Shown here piece after piece: positions 60,061-64,000 of a stretch of 64,000 nucleotides of DNA (position 1 is the stretch's first letter; every line of letters begins with the position of its first letter). Under the pieces are notes generated by a model. It worked only from the letters and a program-made list of their open reading frames with translations, was not told the origin of the DNA and searched no databases. The translations under genes were made by a program, and so were the position numbers. Origin of the DNA: Epiperipatus broadwayi (taxonomy: Eukaryota; Onychophora; Udeonychophora; Euonychophora; Peripatidae); contig JAQFVV010012447.1 in the NCBI GenBank assembly GCA_028023455.1, forward strand, positions 1,552,001 to 1,616,000, read 5' to 3'.

Positions 60061-62480
60061 TAAAGTATTGATTCTAACACAAGATGTTGAAGGCAATATG
60101 GAAAGGTAATGCGGTATTTGATTGAATAAGGCAAAAATTTGTAGGTCTTGCCTAAAAACAACCAAGATTTCTATAACATTTATGTATTTTTTATTATTAA
60201 TATTAAAGCTACTTATTACAGTTTTTTCTTCAATTTTCTATTTTTTTATGGATTATTATTTCTAAATATAATTCAAATTATAGTAAAAATCACAAGCATT
60301 TATGTCTCACTTCCTTTTTAATTTTCATCTTATTGGTTCTCTCTTTCCTATTTTTTATTAATTTTTGTTTCAATGAGATTCTTTAATATATTATATTATA
60401 AGTGTTATTATTTTTATAATTAATAAAAAAATGTATTTGTTTTTTAGTTAGTTGTGGATTGTTTTTAGACAGAATAACTATTTATAAAAACATAAAGAAA
60501 TCTGTAGAGATTCCAATCAGAAGATAAATTCATTAGTGGCTTCATTAATTAAATTCTTCAATCCTGCCATTTCAATCATAAATTTGATAACTACTTATTG
60601 TGTGACCCATGGTCTGTGTTTGATCACATCTACCATCAGTAAATGTTAAATTCTAGTCATGAAGTGGATGAGGACAATAGCTATGGATTATCTAAATTTG
60701 TTTGGATTATTGTAAAAAAAAATCAATTTTATGCCATAATTCATTGATAGTTTGAAGGGATTCATGACTAAACATTTTTGCATGAATAACTTGAGAGAAG
60801 TTTTAAATAGTGAAACTATGTACTGAATTACTGTATTGGTAACTCTGAACTATTTAACTGCCTTTTGTATATGTTCTGTGTGGCAATTTATCTTTTAATA
60901 TCATATGGAAAAACATATACTGTATAAAAGAACAGGAAGTTTAATGCAGATATAGAGCAAAAGTGTATTTGTAATATTTCTCACAATAATATTTAACTGA
61001 GTACACAAAATTTTAATCCATGCATTTCTTCTTCATACAACACTTTATTTACCAATAGAAAATTTGAATGGTAGGGAAGTTTTTTATAAAGTATTTACCT
61101 TACAATCATAAGCAGTGTTGACTAGGTTTCCAAGGGAAAAAAAGAGTATTTATCTCCAGTACTTCTTCTGCCATTTGTAACTATCTATTTATCTAAATCT
61201 ATTTTAAAATCAAAATTTTATATTATTACTACTGTGTATTATTTTTTAAGAAATATTTGCTTATATGAATTAATAATCTTAGTATTTTGTATTAATACAG
61301 TTTATTAGTATTATAATTTTTGGATGCAAGCAAAGCATCATGTCTTTCCCAGGCTATTTTCAGTATATGCATTAAAAGAAATTCATTCTACTTATCTATC
61401 CCAGAAACATCTATTATCAGTTTGAGTATTTGATATACTCTACATGGCCATGAACATCCATGTAATACTTTGTTTGATATATATTATTTATTGCCTATAG
61501 TCCCTACTATTGACCCATAACATTAATCACTAAAATATATAGATACTAGTCAATATCAGATCTATATAGCTATACAAGCAACTCTATTATGAGTAATAAA
61601 CTTTAGAACATTTGAATTTTAATGTCACTGCTTTGGATACTATAAAATAAGCAGATATGATTTTTGAATGTAAATTATCTGATCCTGATTGATGAAGTTA
61701 ACAACCAGAAACTAAGTCCAGAGATTTGTATGTAGAACTTCTTGTGATCATATATTACTCAACCTGGCAATAGGTAGTTTTTAGAGTAAACTACTGCTTG
61801 TTTCTAATATGTTTTATATATACTAATTGATCCTATTGATAGAGTTCTGTAACTTTTACCATTTTTAAGGCATCTGTTAACTACATTATTAATTTGTTTG
61901 TCCCTAATATGAATAATTTTACCTCTATGAATTTTATTCAGATTAAATATTTTATTGGTTTTTAATGTTAGCAATGCAACATGATATTTCCTCCTGCATT
62001 TCTGGACTGTAAGCCTTATAAACTCTTTTTCATCATTTTTATCATAATATGATTCCATCAAATATAAATCATACTTATACATCTTTTATTGTCAGTCATA
62101 ATATTATATCATTTTTTTCTAAACATCTTGATTCACTAGTATATTTTCTTGGTACTCTGTAGTAATATTCTTTTGTATTCTGTCAATTTTGATATTGTTC
62201 TAAGTCTTCTTAGCAAGTATAAAATATTACTTTATCTTCCTATCTTATTTTCAATATAGGGATCAGACCCAGTAATTCAATCTATTTATTCTACTTCAGA
62301 GCTATCTAGTGCTCAATCCATAATCAAATATACAAATAGATGGCTCCAGAGTAAGAGAAATAGAGTGAATAACTGCTCCTAATGTAGATATTTTGTTATA
62401 CACATGGATCTTTTTGATGTTAAAATTTATCTTTCATTTTTAATCTCATTATGTTTTTTGTAAATATTTGCATCTTAAAT
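60061..62480. other. AT-rich spacer with X-family traces
   Basis: TTGATGAAGTTAACAACCAG AAAC at 61689-61712 and TGGCTCCAGAGTAAG near 62342 belong to family X. The 92-codon minus frame at 61804-62082 is basic and not recognised. Near 61090-61190 a SINE-like word (AGTGTTGACTAGGTTTCCAAG) is seen. Confidence 0.35.
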
Positions 62481-62498
62481 TTTTCCACTTTTTTCTTG

Positions 62499-62584
62499 TG
62501 TGTCAAAGCGTTGACTGGGAAGTGAACCCAGGTCAGCTGTTTGGAAGGCGGCTATACTAACCACAAGGCCACCAACACTTGACT
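62499..62584 (-). mobile_element. SINE family A copy
   Basis: On the minus strand, GTGGCCTTGTGGTTAGTATA is the tRNA-like head, with GGGTTCACTTCCC as box B and the end CAACGCTTTGACACAC. It is collinear with 17547-17644. No certain target duplication was found. Confidence 0.7.
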
Positions 62585-63404
62585 ATCTAACTTCAATAGT
62601 TTTTCATTTTTTGCACAGTTTAGTGTCGTGTTAAAGAATGACAGACCCAAGAGCAAAAGTTCATTAATCATAGCTTTTCTGGTTATTTCTGAGTGACATA
62701 TAACTCTCAAAAAACAAATCATTTGCTTACTTTAATATTTTTTAATTGTGCTTTTTTAAAAAAAAAAATTGAATTACATTTATGATTTGGGAAAATAGTT
62801 ATTATTTAATGTCATCCATTTTTTAATCAATTATCAATCTTATTGATTATTTTCCATATTATTTTTTATTTTATTTTTGCTTATGATTTTATTTTGAACT
62901 TTGTCTAATTCTAGGTTGTTGTTTTTTTATCATAATACGTAATCTGTATGACCTGATACGTTAGATCTGATGTCCCACATAGTTTAATGCAGTGTTAAGA
63001 AGTAAAAGTTCATGAATTGAAACCAATCTATTATTTCTAGGCTTCTACATAACCTAGAGTAATTAACAATTTGATATTTCTTTATAATTTAATCTGCTAT
63101 TGTTAAGATTTGTTCGTAATAACAGATAGAAAAATCATAATGATGGCTGCCACAATATAATAACTAATTTACTTATCAATTTTTTTTCTGATAGAATTAT
63201 TACAATTATTATTATAGAGATGTCCCAAGGTTAGAGTTTCCATTAATCAAGTTTTCCAAATTATGTGCCTTTAATTGATATTTATAATTCTAATTGAAAT
63301 CATGTCATCGTGTGGACGCATTAATTTCATGGAATTATTGATACTCATTTAATATTTTTACTGAAGGTTAAAGCAATTAAGAAGAGTCTTAAAATGTTAG
63401 TTTA

Positions 63405-63600
63405 ACTATATATATATATAATACATATTTTGTGGGTTCATCCATGTTAAAAAATTTAAATATTGATATACCAACGTTTCAACTTGATCACACAAGTCAT
63501 CCACTGTGGATGACTTGTGTTATCAAGTCGAAACATTGGTATATCAATATTTAAATTTTTTAACATGGATGAACCCACAAAATATGTCTTTTATATATGC
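63405..63600. mobile_element. Foldback element, family FB-C, short copy
   Basis: ATACATATTTTGTGGGTTCA (63421) pairs with TGAACCCACAAAATATGT (63568), and TTGATATACCAACGTTTC with GAAACATTGGTATATCAA. The centre CACAAGTCATCCACTGTGGATGACTTGTG-like palindrome lies at about 63492-63520. It shares its outer ends with the big inverted repeat at 18664-19345. Confidence 0.75.
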
Positions 63601-63689
63601 AACCCGTGAATATCTTCGTATCAACATATATATATATGCATTATAATTTAATAATTTTAATGGTTGTTTAGGTGGAAATATTTAACGTG

Positions 63690-63795
63690 GCAGGTAACTT
63701 TGATAAGCTATTGTCCTAAGTAAAGAGCTTTCTAATTAAATAATTATAAATGGTTAACTCCACACACTAAATATTTCCATACATATATAACTTTC
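63690..63795 (+). repeat. Repeat W, 3' part
   Basis: AAGAGCTTTCTAATTAAATA, ATTATAAAT..TAACTCCACA and CTAAATATTTCCATA match 20910-20975 and 21175-21240. It lies just after the FB-C element. Confidence 0.65.
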
Positions 63796-64000
63796 AGTTT
63801 GAAATGATACATCAAATATAAAACATTTTCATTAATAATTAATGTGTTAAATAATTTATAAAATAATTAGAAAAAAGTCAATATATTTAAATTTTGTTAT
63901 ATACTTAATTTGTATTAAAAAATTAAAAAAAACATCTGAAACTCTAATTAACATTTTCTATTTTACTCACGAGTTGTTTGAATCCTTAAAAAACATTAAA

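Noticed and set aside
61804-62082. 92-codon minus-strand frame
   Set aside because: One or two frames of this length are expected by chance in such AT-rich DNA; no recognisable domain.

Overview
This is a strongly AT-rich stretch of animal nuclear DNA, almost certainly from an invertebrate. The evidence is degenerate RTE-clade and mariner transposons, tRNA-derived SINEs, many foldback elements, long (TA)n and (AC)n microsatellites, and exon-sized coding islands flanked by GT/AG signals instead of long ORFs. I cannot name the species. No intact multi-exon gene is visible. The window reads as intergenic and intronic DNA that has been repeatedly invaded by transposons, with a few candidate exons on both strands.

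Layout. 1-660: 3' end of an unclassified non-LTR retrotransposon; a second copy lies at 32480-32895. 2414-2470: a small SINE. 2865-3130: 5'-truncated RTE tail. 4380-5350: decayed mariner transposase with an internal near-tandem triplication. 6150-9945: the best RTE retrotransposon, with endonuclease, reverse transcriptase and C-terminal parts, split by a foldback element (8125-9016) between target-site duplications. 9955-10262: a longer tRNA-headed SINE carrying two perfect TGACGTCA palindromes. 10780-11300: candidate exon signals. 12410-13540: second RTE copy, split by another foldback. 16015-17880 and 54815-55590: minus-strand RTE copies, the first split by a SINE with a 16-bp target duplication. 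18664-19345: a roughly 680-bp near-perfect inverted repeat. 20750-21250: duplicated repeat unit. 23090-23650: foldback with SINE sequence in its centre. 25457-31850: several plus-strand exon-like signals plus a GC-richer TATA-containing island (27880-28165). 33515-63600: foldback families, SINEs, a possible Tc1 remnant, a candidate exon at 58008, and long featureless AT-rich stretches.

The most interesting pattern is that unrelated-looking foldback families share a short core: CTGANGA, then a small hairpin, then GAAAC or a decayed form of it. This is the conserved-core arrangement of hammerhead ribozymes, known in Penelope-like elements and retrozymes. It suggests that many of these nonautonomous elements descend from hammerhead-bearing retroelements. 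I could not model a complete cleaving ribozyme for every copy, so this remains an inference.

Host-gene calls are low to moderate confidence. They rest on splice-signal quality and open frames only, chosen by eye, and no homology search was possible.
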